In this document: positions 8,160 to 16,210 of the stretch, one piece after another
How positions within the stretch are numbered: the stretch's first letter is position 1
How the letters are laid out: every line of letters begins with the position of its first letter
Assembly (NCBI RefSeq): GCF_036965045.1
Contig: NZ_JBALOV010000029.1
Coordinates: 39,543 to 103,542, forward strand
DNA length: 64,000 bases
Direction of reading: 5' to 3'
From: Ferdinandcohnia sp036965045
Lineage (GTDB): Bacteria; Bacillota; Bacilli; Bacillales; Bacillaceae_L
Notes under the pieces: generated by a model
The model's input: only the letters and a program-made list of their open reading frames with translations
The model's database searches: none
What the model was told of the DNA's origin: nothing
Translations under genes and position numbers: made by a program

Positions 8160-8447
8160 TTGCAAATATTTGTTTCCCCAGAGCTAATGAAGGAAGAATG
8201 CCAAATTTTGAATATAGTCAATCAAGATAAGAAAGCCCTTGGTTATATCGCGTTTTTTCTTGATGATAAAAAAATGTATGTATATGGACATTGTGAGGAA
8301 ATGGGGGTTAGCAAGGATTTCAAAGATACCATTACACCGTATATCCAAGGAATGGCGAAGGCAAAACCCGACTTAGATATTCTCTCCTACATATCCATCG
8401 GAGGAGAAAAATTAGAATTATCGGATGAAGAATCTGAAGGGGAGTAA
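8160..8447 (+). CDS. Hypothetical 95-aa acidic protein
   Basis: Starts with TTG seven bases after AAGGAGG, 15 bases downstream of the MFS gene. The protein is soluble, acidic at its end (LSDEESEGE) and has an alternating pattern that suggests a small alpha/beta fold (KALGYIAFFLDDKKMYVYGHCEEMG). I do not recognise the family. Its tight coupling to the transporter gene is the only functional clue. Confidence 0.7.
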   Translation: MQIFVSPELMKEECQILNIVNQDKKALGYIAFFLDDKKMYVYGHCEEMGVSKDFKDTITPYIQGMAKAKPDLDILSYISIGGEKLELSDEESEGE

Positions 8448-8602
8448 GCACATTAATTACTCAAGGCTTCATTGGTACTGATCATTTCCCGTGAGGAAAA
8501 AGAATTTTAACCTTTTCTTATTTTGACAAAATGGTGAACTCATTTTGTGCAAGCACATGATATGTTAAAATGGGCTTACTAGATAAGGAAAGGTTTGTTC
8601 TT

Positions 8603-9082
8603 ATGAAAAAAATAATCATATTTCTCACACTTGTTCTCATCTTTGGTTTGGTTGGCTGCTCGCAAAACAAGGAAAATCATGAGTCCAAAAGCGAAGATCA
8701 TGTAATGGGAGATATCCGTGAAGAAACAGTCTCATTTAATGTGATGCCCTCTTTTTTAGATGGTAAGTCTGAGGATATGGTGACCATTTATAAAGCTGCG
8801 GCCATGCATCAGGATCTTTTAGAATCAATCCCTTGCTATTGTGGCTGCTCTGATTCTGTGGGGCACCGTGATAATTATGATTGCTTTGTTAATGAAAATA
8901 AAGACGATGCTATCGTTTGGGATGATCACGGTACAAAATGTATGGTATGTTTAGAAATTGCGGCTACATCTGTGATGGAGTATTCAAAGGGTAAATCACC
9001 TAGCGAAATTCGTGCTATGATAGATGAAACTTATAAAGAAGGCTATTCGACTCCAACACCAACTCCAATGCCAGAAATCTAA
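8603..9082 (+). CDS. PCYCGC-motif lipoprotein
   Basis: A 159-residue lipoprotein with a signal peptide ending in the lipobox LVGC. It carries the PCYCGC motif that names its family, followed by a second Cys group (YDCF ... KCMVC). The spacing of Cys and His residues suggests metal or heme binding or a disulfide-rich fold, but the function of the family is not known to me. The ATG has AAAGG nine bases before; an in-frame ATG 11 codons upstream has no ribosome site. The C-terminal tail is Thr-Pro-rich (STPTPTPMPEI). Monocistronic, with its own terminator. Confidence 0.85.
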   Translation: MKKIIIFLTLVLIFGLVGCSQNKENHESKSEDHVMGDIREETVSFNVMPSFLDGKSEDMVTIYKAAAMHQDLLESIPCYCGCSDSVGHRDNYDCFVNENKDDAIVWDDHGTKCMVCLEIAATSVMEYSKGKSPSEIRAMIDETYKEGYSTPTPTPMPEI

Positions 9083-9118
9083 AAATTGGCGTGTGATTTG
9101 CTCACACGTCAATTTTTG
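9082..9118 (+). terminator. Terminator after the PCYCGC lipoprotein gene
   Basis: About 15-bp stem (AAAATTGGCGTGTGA / TCACACGTCAATTTT, one mismatch) followed by a T-run. Confidence 0.85.
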
Positions 9119-9151
9119 TTAGATTAAGGCCTGTATTCACTTAATTTGTAC

Positions 9152-9185
9152 AAAAAAGTGCCTCAGAGCTATAACTCCAAGACAC
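9152..9185 (-). terminator. Terminator after degV-like gene 1
   Basis: 11-bp imperfect stem (GTGTCTTGGAG / CTCTGAGGCAC read on the minus strand) followed by six U. Confidence 0.7.
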
Positions 9186-9194
9186 CTACACAAT

Positions 9195-10037
9195 CTATTC
9201 TACATAATACATAAAACCAATGGCTCCTGGGCCAGTGTGGGTGCTGATGACAGGAGTGGTTTCGACAATCTCAACATCAGTGTATCCGGTTTGTTTTTTA
9301 ATCGCATCTTTTAAATTCGTTGCAAGTTCTACTGCATCGACTTGTGCGATTGCCACACTTTTTATCGTTTTATTACGTACATCCTCAGCAAATTTTTCAG
9401 TTAAGTATTTAACGATTTTTGCATGACTTCTAACCTTTGAAACAGGCGTATAGACACCATCCTGCAATGATGCAATCGGTTTAATGTTCAATAAAGATCC
9501 AATTAGTGCTTTCCCTTTTCCAATTCGGCCACCTTTTACAAGGTTCTCTAATGTATCAACGGTTACAAATAAGGTGGAATTTTCTCTAATTTCCTCAATC
9601 CGTTTGACAATCTCTTCTCTCGTTTGTCCTGCTTGTGCCATTTTTGCGGCTTCAACGACCTGAAAAGCTAAGGCTTTTGAAATATACATGGAATCAACCA
9701 CGGTAACCTTTGAATCGCTTAATTTAGCCGCATTTTGAGCAGATGACACGGTACCACTCATTCCGCTGGTCATGTGGATTGAAAGGATTTCGCTGCCATC
9801 TTTTCCTAATTGGTCATAAAGCTCAACGAATTGCCCAACGGCAGGCTGTGAGCTCTTTGGAAGCTCTGCTGATTGCTTCATTTTTGTTAAAAATTCTTTT
9901 GGTGTAATGTCTACTCTGTCCAGATACGTTTCCCCATCAATCGTGATAGATAACGGGACGACGGATATCCCTAATTGTTTGACTGACTCCTCTGAAAGAT
10001 CTGCTGTCGAATCTGTTACAATTTTTACCTTTGTCAT
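9195..10037 (-). CDS. DegV family fatty-acid-binding protein (copy 1)
   Basis: A 280-residue DegV/FakB-type protein, which binds a fatty acid for presentation to the FakA kinase. Family blocks are VTDSTADL at the N-terminus, YLDRVDITPKEF, PKSSQPAVGQF, HMTSGMSGT (the fatty-acid carboxylate pocket) and GRIGKGKALIGSLLNIKPI. AGGAAG precedes the ATG. It is transcribed alone. A second, clearly different DegV lies at 24277-25122. Confidence 0.9.
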   Translation of the reverse strand: MTKVKIVTDSTADLSEESVKQLGISVVPLSITIDGETYLDRVDITPKEFLTKMKQSAELPKSSQPAVGQFVELYDQLGKDGSEILSIHMTSGMSGTVSSAQNAAKLSDSKVTVVDSMYISKALAFQVVEAAKMAQAGQTREEIVKRIEEIRENSTLFVTVDTLENLVKGGRIGKGKALIGSLLNIKPIASLQDGVYTPVSKVRSHAKIVKYLTEKFAEDVRNKTIKSVAIAQVDAVELATNLKDAIKKQTGYTDVEIVETTPVISTHTGPGAIGFMYYVE

Positions 10038-10130
10038 ACATTCACTTCCTACTGGTATACATCTATTTTCACAAAATAGTTTGTCCTTATTTAACAGGTA
10101 TATTGCTCTTCTTTTCTGCTAAAATGCAAA

Positions 10131-10165
10131 AAAAAGAGCCGATTTCCCGTTTTAAAATCGGCTCA
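10131..10165 (-). terminator. Terminator after the 83-aa gene
   Basis: GAGCCGATTTT / AAATCGGCTC stem followed by seven U on the minus strand. Confidence 0.8.
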
Positions 10166-10173
10166 TTCTAAAA

Positions 10174-10425
10174 CTATGCATTATGTTTTAACATATCTAG
10201 TTGAAAAATGCGTTCATAATCAGTCCATTTTAGTACTGTCTTCAAATATTCACGAAACGAATAGATCTGTTTGGGACTTGATTTTGTCATAATTTTCGAC
10301 AAAAATGCCTGCAAACGAAAATCGAGCATAAAGCGGTATGTGTTGCCATTCTCCAATACTGGAATTTCAATTACTTTAACCTTCTGTCCACAACTATTTT
10401 TGAACTCTAGGCTTTTAAATAGCAA
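10174..10425 (-). CDS. Conserved hypothetical protein, possibly YpmT/DUF2535-like
   Basis: An 83-residue protein starting MLFKSLEFKNSCGQKVKVIEIPVLENG. It resembles what I remember of the small DUF2535 family (B. subtilis YpmT), and other ypm-type genes are nearby, but the match is from memory. The protein is basic, with no membrane segment, and has its own terminator. No function is known. Confidence 0.6.
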   Translation of the reverse strand: MLFKSLEFKNSCGQKVKVIEIPVLENGNTYRFMLDFRLQAFLSKIMTKSSPKQIYSFREYLKTVLKWTDYERIFQLDMLKHNA

Positions 10426-10496
10426 ACTATCAGTCCTTTTTCACCCGTTTCTTTCATTATACATGAGGACAAGCTGTTCGTCTTTGACTAATTATG

Positions 10497-11768
10497 TCAA
10501 ATTAACAAATTAAATAATGTATTTTCCTTATTTAGTTCTCGAAATGGGAACCCTTTTTTAATCATTCGGTTCACTAAGGCCTCGTAGTCATTCTTATGCT
10601 TTAGCTCAATTCCAACTAAAGCCGGACCATTTTCCTTATTATTTTTCTTTGTATATTCAAATCGGGTAATATCATCTGTTGGTCCTAACACATCAAGTAG
10701 AAATTCACGTAATGCTCCCGCTCTTTGTGGAAAATTCACAATAAAATAGCATTGCAAGCCTTCATAAAGCATTGAACGTTCTTTAATCTCCTGCATTCTG
10801 CTGATATCATTATTCCCACCACTAAGCACACAAACAACAGTTTTTCCTTTGATTTTTTCCTTATACAAATCCAGGGCTGCTAGTGATAATGCCCCGGCAG
10901 GTTCTGCTACGATGGCATTTTCATTATATAAATCTAATATGGTTGTACAAACCTTACCCTCTGGTACGTCCACAATATCATCAACGAGTTGTTTACTAAT
11001 TTCAAACGTTTTGTCACCAACCGTTTTAACAGCTGCTCCATCAACGAACTTATCAATTTTTGCCAAAGAGGTGACCGCGCCATTTGCAATCGAAGTTTTC
11101 ATGCTAGCTGCACCCGATGGTTCAACTCCAATCACCTTTGTGTTTGGTGAAATGCTCTTCATATATGTTGAGATACCTGAAACCAGTCCACCCCCACCGA
11201 TTGCTGCAAACACATAATCAACAGGTTCAGCACAATCATTTAAGATTTCAACGGCAACTGTTCCTTGACCTGCTATTACATCAGCATCATCAAATGGATG
11301 GATAAACGTACGATTTTCTTTTTCACAGCATACTACTGCTTCCTCATAGGAATCATCAAAAGTGTCACCAGTCAACACTATCTCAACATATTCCCGACCG
11401 AAAGCTTCTACTTGAGACACCTTTTGTCTCGGTGTGGTAGAAGGCATAAAAATTTTGCCTTGAATTTTTAGTGCAAAGCAGGAAAAAGCAACCCCCTGTG
11501 CATGGTTTCCAGCACTAGCACAGACCACTCCATTTATAAGTTCTTCCTCAGAAAGATTCTTAATTCGGTTATATGCTCCTCTAATTTTAAAGGAACGAAC
11601 AATTTGTAGATCCTCACGTTTTATTAATAGGTTACATTCATAACGTTCAGATAATAATTCATTTCTTTGTAAAGGTGTATGGATTATAACATCCTTCAAT
11701 GTTTGATTCGCTTTTATGATATCCTCTACATGGATCTCATCTAGTTTTTGTTTTACTTCGTGTGCCAT
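10497..11768 (-). CDS. ilvA: Threonine dehydratase, biosynthetic
   Basis: A 423-residue PLP enzyme converting threonine to 2-oxobutyrate, the first step of isoleucine synthesis. The PLP lysine is K61 in RSFKIRGAYN; the glycine loop for cofactor phosphate is GGGGLVSG; the Ser/Ala-rich block is CASAGNHAQGVA. A C-terminal ACT-like regulatory domain (FIVNFPQRAGALREFL) indicates isoleucine feedback control. The ATG at 11766-11768 lies ten bases after AAAGGGG; the frame stays open 29 codons upstream without further homology. Length matches the B. subtilis enzyme (422). No T-box or leader peptide was seen in the short upstream gap. Confidence 0.95.
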   Translation of the reverse strand: MAHEVKQKLDEIHVEDIIKANQTLKDVIIHTPLQRNELLSERYECNLLIKREDLQIVRSFKIRGAYNRIKNLSEEELINGVVCASAGNHAQGVAFSCFALKIQGKIFMPSTTPRQKVSQVEAFGREYVEIVLTGDTFDDSYEEAVVCCEKENRTFIHPFDDADVIAGQGTVAVEILNDCAEPVDYVFAAIGGGGLVSGISTYMKSISPNTKVIGVEPSGAASMKTSIANGAVTSLAKIDKFVDGAAVKTVGDKTFEISKQLVDDIVDVPEGKVCTTILDLYNENAIVAEPAGALSLAALDLYKEKIKGKTVVCVLSGGNNDISRMQEIKERSMLYEGLQCYFIVNFPQRAGALREFLLDVLGPTDDITRFEYTKKNNKENGPALVGIELKHKNDYEALVNRMIKKGFPFRELNKENTLFNLLI

Positions 11769-11994
11769 GAGCCCATATCCCCTTTCACCTATTTCTACAA
11801 CAACACAGTACAGTATTGAAGATTCAATTTGTTCATTATAACATGAATTATCCAATCTGTTGGGAAGTTTTCTAAATATTTTATTACTTTTTTATAATGT
11901 AAACACTTCCAATTTTAATTTAACGCATTATTTGTATTATGGTTTTTTTAGCAGTATGATTGGAAGAAGAAAATGGAGTTATGAGGTGGACGAT

Positions 11995-12648
11995 ATGACA
12001 TTTCGGCAAGAGTCATTAAAAGAAGAAATTGCTAATTCGATTACACATGGTCTCGGCGTGTTATTAAGCATCCCGGCCCTCGTTATGTTAATTGTTTTTG
12101 CTGTTAAATATGGTGACGTTTGGCATGTTGTAAGCTTTTCGATCTTTGGGGCTACGATGTTTCTTCTTTACCTATTTTCAACCCTTTTGCATAGTATCAC
12201 ACATTTAAAAGCAAAAAAGGTGTTTGCGATCTTAGATCATTCAGCGATTTATTTATTAATTGCCGGCACGTATACTCCTTTTGTTTTAGTTTCGATTGGA
12301 GGCTGGCTAGGCTGGACGCTTTTTGGGATTGTGTGGGGATTAGCTGTCATCGGTATCGTGTTCAAAGTCTTTTTTGTAGAAAAGTTTATGATCCTATCTA
12401 CCGTTTGTTACGTCCTTATGGGCTGGCTAATCATAGTTGGAATTAAGCCTTTATATGAAAGCATCGGGTTTAACGGCTTTATGCTGTTGCTAACGGGCGG
12501 AATTCTGTACACAGTTGGGGCTGTCTTTTATGTATGGAGAAAGCTTCCTTTTAACCATGCGGTTTGGCATTTGTTTGTGTTGGCGGGCAGTGCAGCGATG
12601 TTTTTCTCAGTGCTCTTCTATGTTGTGGATGTACCGTTTATATCTTAA
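11995..12648 (+). CDS. yplQ: Hemolysin III/PAQR-type membrane protein, YplQ-like
   Basis: A 217-residue protein with seven hydrophobic segments and the family signature residues E (KEEIANSITHGLG), HS (STLLHSITH), DH (ILDHSAIYLLIAGTYTPF) and the C-terminal HAVWHLFVLAG. The His/Asp residues fit the zinc site of the PAQR/hemolysin III superfamily. The ATG at 11995 follows GAGGTGG; the open frame extends upstream to 11860 but without a usable ribosome site. It lies next to ilvA and dfrA, as in B. subtilis. Cytolytic activity should not be assumed from the family name. Confidence 0.9.
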   Translation: MTFRQESLKEEIANSITHGLGVLLSIPALVMLIVFAVKYGDVWHVVSFSIFGATMFLLYLFSTLLHSITHLKAKKVFAILDHSAIYLLIAGTYTPFVLVSIGGWLGWTLFGIVWGLAVIGIVFKVFFVEKFMILSTVCYVLMGWLIIVGIKPLYESIGFNGFMLLLTGGILYTVGAVFYVWRKLPFNHAVWHLFVLAGSAAMFFSVLFYVVDVPFIS

Positions 12649-12656
12649 TAAAAGGA

Positions 12657-12687
12657 AACCCGCAGATTTAGTTCTGCGGGGTTTTTT
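12657..12687. terminator. Terminator, yplQ (overlaps dfrA 3' end)
   Basis: AACCCGCAGA / TCTGCGGGGTT stem and T6. The 3' end of the convergent dfrA gene lies inside this hairpin. Confidence 0.85.
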
Positions 12688-13162
12688 CATATACCAAAAA
12701 CGTATACTCATATGGGTTTTTTTCGTCCTTTATTCCTTTTTCCTTTGAAATAACCTTCCATTTTGCTTTATCAAATACTGGAAAATAAGTATCTCCTTCA
12801 AATTCCTCATCAATCTCAGTTATGTACAGACGCTCGGAATATGGAAGTATTTCTTTAAAAATCTCTGCACCACCGATCACAAATAATTCTTGATCGGTTT
12901 CTTTACTCATTTCCACAATCTCATCAATGGAATGAATCACTTTACATCCTTCAGCTTTATAGGAAGTGTCACGTGTTACAATGATGTTTTCTCGTCCCGG
13001 CAGAGGGCGTCCGATTGAATCATACGTTTTTCTCCCCATGATGATAGGGTGGCCCATCGTTACCCTTTTAAAATAAGCTAGATCAGCAGGTAATCGCCAT
13101 GGGAGATCATTATCCTTACCGATTAATTGGTTTTTATCCATTGCTAGTAGTAATGAAATCAT
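12668..13162 (-). CDS. dfrA: Dihydrofolate reductase
   Basis: About 164 residues. It reduces dihydrofolate with NADPH and recycles the folate oxidised by the adjacent thymidylate synthase. Family blocks are GKDNDLPWRLPADL (catalytic Asp after the Trp-containing loop), GHPIIMGRKTYDSIGRPLPGR and FVIGGAEIF. The start MISLLLAMD is preceded by GAGG at nine bases. It lies downstream of thyA on the same strand, although a hairpin with a U-run separates them, so coupling is probably partial. Confidence 0.95.
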   Translation of the reverse strand: MISLLLAMDKNQLIGKDNDLPWRLPADLAYFKRVTMGHPIIMGRKTYDSIGRPLPGRENIIVTRDTSYKAEGCKVIHSIDEIVEMSKETDQELFVIGGAEIFKEILPYSERLYITEIDEEFEGDTYFPVFDKAKWKVISKEKGIKDEKNPYEYTFLVYEKTPQN

Positions 13163-13179
13163 TTTAATCATCCTCACAA

Positions 13180-13212
13180 AAAAAGATCCTAAGGTCGATT
13201 ATACCTTAGGAT
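13180..13212 (-). terminator. Terminator between thyA and dfrA
   Basis: ATCCTAAGG / CCTTAGGAT stem with a 9-base loop, then seven U on the minus strand. Confidence 0.8.
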
Positions 13213-13230
13213 TCTATAAATAGAAATGCT

Positions 13231-13527
13231 TTATACGGCAACTGGTGCCTTAATTGCAGGATGTGGTTCGTATCCTACGATTTCGAGGTCGTCCATTTCA
13301 AAGTCAAAAACCGATTCTACAGCTGGATTAATATATAGATTCGGGAATGGTCGAGGGTCACGACTTAGCTGTAAATTTACCTGTTCAATATGATTTGTGT
13401 AAATATGGGCATCCCCAATTGTATGGATGAAATCCCCAACCTCTAATCCGCACTCGTATGCGATTAAATGAGTTAAAAGCGCATAACTCGCGATGTTGAA
13501 GGGAATTCCGAGGAAAAGGTCGCCTGA
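13231..13527 (-). CDS. thyA: Thymidylate synthase, exon 2 (C-terminal 98 aa)
   Basis: The second exon begins at Ser221 (SGDLFLGIPFNIASYALL) and ends at the conserved C-terminus ...IKAPVAV, which closes over the active site. It contains the conserved Asn of IPFNIASY and the GDAHIYTNH block. The preceding ATG in this frame (MSGD...) is only the last three bases of the intron (ATG, ending in the 3'-terminal G) and is not a start codon. Joined to 14587-15246 it gives a 318-residue enzyme. Confidence 0.95.
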   Translation of the reverse strand, partial: SGDLFLGIPFNIASYALLTHLIAYECGLEVGDFIHTIGDAHIYTNHIEQVNLQLSRDPRPFPNLYINPAVESVFDFEMDDLEIVGYEPHPAIKAPVAV

Positions 13528-14586
13528 CATGATCTTCGACTAGGTTCGCTACATCTAGCCCGTTCTCCTACGAACTGCTGTATGTCTCCATACAGATGAG
13601 ACTATATCACGATCCAATAATGGACCCCTACCATTTCCACCTGCTTCGGTGTACTCCCAAAGGGATAGTCGTTAGGCATTTATGTTTCAAAATATTTATA
13701 AGTTGGAAAATTAGGTGACTTCAATCTATTTAGAATAGTAGCAGTAACAACCCCTAGTTGACGAGCGGCTTCGCTACAACTTTCATATATGATACCATCA
13801 ACGAGTACAGGTCTTGTATTTGGTGGAAGGACACCCTTCATTTTTCTAGAAAGTTTTTTCTTAGTTTCTTCTGAATGCTCTCTACCATAGAATGAATTCT
13901 TTTCTCCTTTTCTTTGAGATGCTATTTCGGAAAGTTTCGACCTATGTTCCGGAGTTCTTACCGCCCCTTTTGCATAAGAGTTTCCTATACTAGCCTTGCT
14001 CATTTTCATCCTAGATTCAATACTATGACTTCGACCTGTCATTCCATTTACGTGACTACCATATACATCTCTTCTCTCATCCGGAGTCATCGAATTATAC
14101 CGTTTCTCAAGAGATACCTTTATTTTTCTTACTATTTGTTCTCTATTCGGATGGTAAGAGATTAAGTCACCGCCACCAACAATTTGGCTCGTATTATATA
14201 GTTTATCTAACGAATCAAGTTGGTCTTGTTCAATTAATCTTGCCTCAAACTCGTTATTACAAAACTTATCAATCCTAAATTCGAAAGCCTCTTCACCATA
14301 TTTATTCCATGCCCGTTGAAGTGGAATACAGTGATGTACTCCCTTTTTAAGTTCACGCCTATGTCTATCAAAGCGTTTTTCTACTTCAACTGAACTTCCA
14401 ACATACAACTTTCCGTTTTCTAAATTTTGAATATGATAAACCCCAATAATCGGCATTTTCTCACCTTCTATTGTTTGATAAACGGAATACCTCGAAACAA
14501 TTTAGCACGGGATTGTCTTTTTCAAGAGTTTCCCCGTTTAGGTAGGTTTTCTATAAGGATTACTCCCTAAAGGCGCTCATTTACAA
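13528..14586 (-). mobile_element. Group I intron (td-type, IA2) in thyA
   Basis: A 1059-base intron between Arg220 and Ser221 of ThyA. The boundaries obey group I rules: the 5' exon ends in U (CAGCGT), which can form the U.G wobble with GCGC in the internal guide, and the intron ends in G. Core segments look, from memory, almost the same as the phage T4 td intron: CTAAACGGGGAA and ACAATCCCGTGCTAAATTG on the 5' side, and AATGCCTAACGACTATCCC and GATATAGTCT on the 3' side. A P9-like hairpin CTGTATGgagaCATACAG follows. Only ~130 bases precede and ~152 follow the internal endonuclease gene. The intron interrupts the dUMP-phosphate-binding motif QRS. Confidence 0.95.
13680..14456 (-). CDS. Intron-encoded GIY-YIG homing endonuclease, I-BmoI-like
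   Basis: A 258-residue protein in the thyA intron. The N-terminal GIY-YIG nuclease is GVYHIQN...LYVGSS with catalytic Arg28 and metal-binding Glu76 (I-TevI E75 equivalent). Then come GGGDLISYHP, at least two or three NUMOD3-type DNA-binding repeats (HSIESRMKMS, TPEHRSKLSE, HSEETKKKLS) and a C-terminal helix-turn-helix (SEAARQLGVVTATILNRLK). The order and motifs match I-BmoI from the thyA intron of Bacillus mojavensis (266 aa as I recall). AAGGTGA precedes the ATG. All key residues are intact, so the intron is probably still able to home. The stop codon abuts the conserved 3' core of the intron. Confidence 0.93.
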   Translation of the reverse strand: MPIIGVYHIQNLENGKLYVGSSVEVEKRFDRHRRELKKGVHHCIPLQRAWNKYGEEAFEFRIDKFCNNEFEARLIEQDQLDSLDKLYNTSQIVGGGDLISYHPNREQIVRKIKVSLEKRYNSMTPDERRDVYGSHVNGMTGRSHSIESRMKMSKASIGNSYAKGAVRTPEHRSKLSEIASQRKGEKNSFYGREHSEETKKKLSRKMKGVLPPNTRPVLVDGIIYESCSEAARQLGVVTATILNRLKSPNFPTYKYFET

Positions 14587-15246
14587 ACGCTGATACAACT
14601 GGCAACTCAATTTCCCATCTGCCACATAGAATTGGAACAGGCTGTGGCATGGTGGCAGTGCCATGAATTCCACATCGCCAGGGTTGTAGCCGACGACGAG
14701 ATGGCGTCTGCTGTCAGGGTTATTTTTAATCTGGTTGATGACATTTTTCAACTGATCAATGGTCTCACCACGTGATGTTTCCCAGGCTCTCCACTGCTTC
14801 CCATAAACTGGACCTAGTTCGCCGTATTTAGCAGCAAACTTATCATTCTCTAATATTTGTCCTTTAAACTTATCCATCTCAGCTTGATATAACTCATTAA
14901 AATCTGGGTCCTTCTGGCTTCGATTACCGAAATCCGTCATATCGGGGCCATCGTATTCATCACTCTCAACCCAATTTTTAAAAGCCCACTCATTCCAAAT
15001 GTTATTGTTGTTTTTTAGAAGATACCTAATATTCGTATCGCCTTTAATAAACCAGAGCAGCTCACTCGCAATTAGGCGGAAAGGAACTCTCTTCGTTGTA
15101 AGTAAAGGAAATCCCTTACTTAAATTAAATCGCATCTGGTACCCAAACACAGAAACTGTCCCCGTCCCAGTACGATCCATTTTTTTCGTACCATTTTCAA
15201 GAACATGCTTTAATAAATCCAGGTACGCATTCTCACCATGTTTCAA
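14587..15246 (-). CDS. thyA: Thymidylate synthase, exon 1 (N-terminal 220 aa)
   Basis: Encodes residues 1-220 of ThyA, which methylates dUMP to dTMP using methylene-THF. It has DRTGTGTVSVFG near the N-terminus, the catalytic Cys in LPPCHSLFQFY, and the ~50-residue insertion after NIWNEW that is typical of the long L. casei/B. cereus type. It ends with QLYQR. Without splicing, translation would stop two codons later (Leu-stop), deleting a third of the enzyme. The start is most likely TTG 15244-15246, eight bases after GGAG; a GTG at 15255 overlaps that SD. The spliced product is 318 residues, the usual length of this type. Confidence 0.95.
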
Positions 15247-15303
15247 TAAATTCACTCCCTACTAAACTTCATGCTATTATCTTACTACAAATAATAATCT
15301 AAT

Positions 15304-16017
15304 TCATCGACTTTCTCCTAAATCTGCAAAAAGCTGATAAGTCATAGGAGCCGAAAGTTTCAATTGATTTCTTGACTGTTCAGAAAGATAGAACATTGCA
15401 AAGGTTTCTGCAAAATATTCCTCTGGATAGTCACTAAAATAGTCACGATGTGGAAATAATTGCTTCACTTCTTTGTTCCAGATCGCTAGAAAATAAGGAT
15501 CCTCGCTGATTGAATCAAATACAAATTTGTCAATCGAATGTGCCAGCTCATGTAGTTCTAAATTGATAGACCCATGGCCTTTCCCTTTTTCACTATACCC
15601 TATCTTCGCTAGCACGACCTCTGAGCCACCAATTCCCGGCACAAGATCCCAAGTAGGACCATTTTCACTATATCCTCGGGGTTTTTCCCCCTTTAAATAG
15701 ACTGCGGTAGGCTCATCTGTTAAAAGGCCTGTAAATAGCTTTAAGACAACTCCCTTGTCTACCAATCCTTGCAAAATAATGTCGTCAATTTGATTAACAC
15801 GTTCAATCATTTGCGCAGCTTCGGATTCATTGAAATTTGTCTCAGGTAAAAAAATAATCTCTTTTAATGTTTTATAGTTTTTCAAATTTGAAGTTTCCGT
15901 ATAAAGTGTGAGAGATTGATAATCTTTTAGTGGAACTCCGGAAGGGGACGCTTCACCAGGATGGTAGGTAAAGCCAACAAGAATAAACAGAAGTGTAAGA
16001 ATACCTATTTTTTTCAT
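15304..16017 (-). CDS. Secreted anthrax-lethal-factor-like metalloprotease, PPEP-like
   Basis: A 237-residue protein with a signal peptide (MKKIGILTLLFILVGFTYHPGEAS). The zincin motif is NLELHELAHSID (HExxH), and about 30 residues later comes EYFAETFAMFY, whose Glu and Tyr fit the third zinc ligand and proton donor of the ATLF/M34 family. Size and layout match the small secreted Pro-Pro endopeptidases (PPEP-1 type) rather than the multidomain lethal factor. PPEPs cut between two prolines in surface proteins, often encoded nearby. AGGGAG precedes the ATG. It sits between thyA and ypjP on the minus strand. The substrate is not known. Confidence 0.8.
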   Translation of the reverse strand: MKKIGILTLLFILVGFTYHPGEASPSGVPLKDYQSLTLYTETSNLKNYKTLKEIIFLPETNFNESEAAQMIERVNQIDDIILQGLVDKGVVLKLFTGLLTDEPTAVYLKGEKPRGYSENGPTWDLVPGIGGSEVVLAKIGYSEKGKGHGSINLELHELAHSIDKFVFDSISEDPYFLAIWNKEVKQLFPHRDYFSDYPEEYFAETFAMFYLSEQSRNQLKLSAPMTYQLFADLGESR

Positions 16018-16156
16018 AAGAATGCTCTCCCTAATTTCAATAGTTTCATAGATACATATAAGCGCACTCTTCTCACAAATAATAAAAATAGTATAACATG
16101 TTTTGAAAAATGAGTCTGCTAGATAAGATGTGGAAACTTCTTCTTAGAAATACAAA

Positions 16157-16203
16157 AAAGGCAGTCCAATGAGGTCACAAATGCGACCCCTGAACTGCCT
16201 TTT
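16157..16203 (-). terminator. Terminator after ypjP
   Basis: AAGGCAGT / ACTGCCTT outer stem with an inner GGTC/GACC stem, then six U on the minus strand. Confidence 0.8.
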
Positions 16204-16210
16204 GCTCTTA

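Noticed and set aside
11769..11994. T-box or attenuator for ilvA
   Set aside because: The region is short, lacks a T-box-like AGGGTGG sequence and terminator/antiterminator pair, and is shared with the divergent yplQ gene.
11860..11994. 45-codon N-terminal extension of the hemolysin III-type protein
   Set aside because: The extension has no ribosome site, while a clear GAGGTGG precedes ATG 11995, where homology to the family begins.
13231..15255. thyA as a frameshifted or nonsense-broken pseudogene
   Set aside because: The two halves join exactly at an in-frame codon boundary once a sequence with clear td-type group I intron core segments is removed, giving a full 318-aa enzyme.
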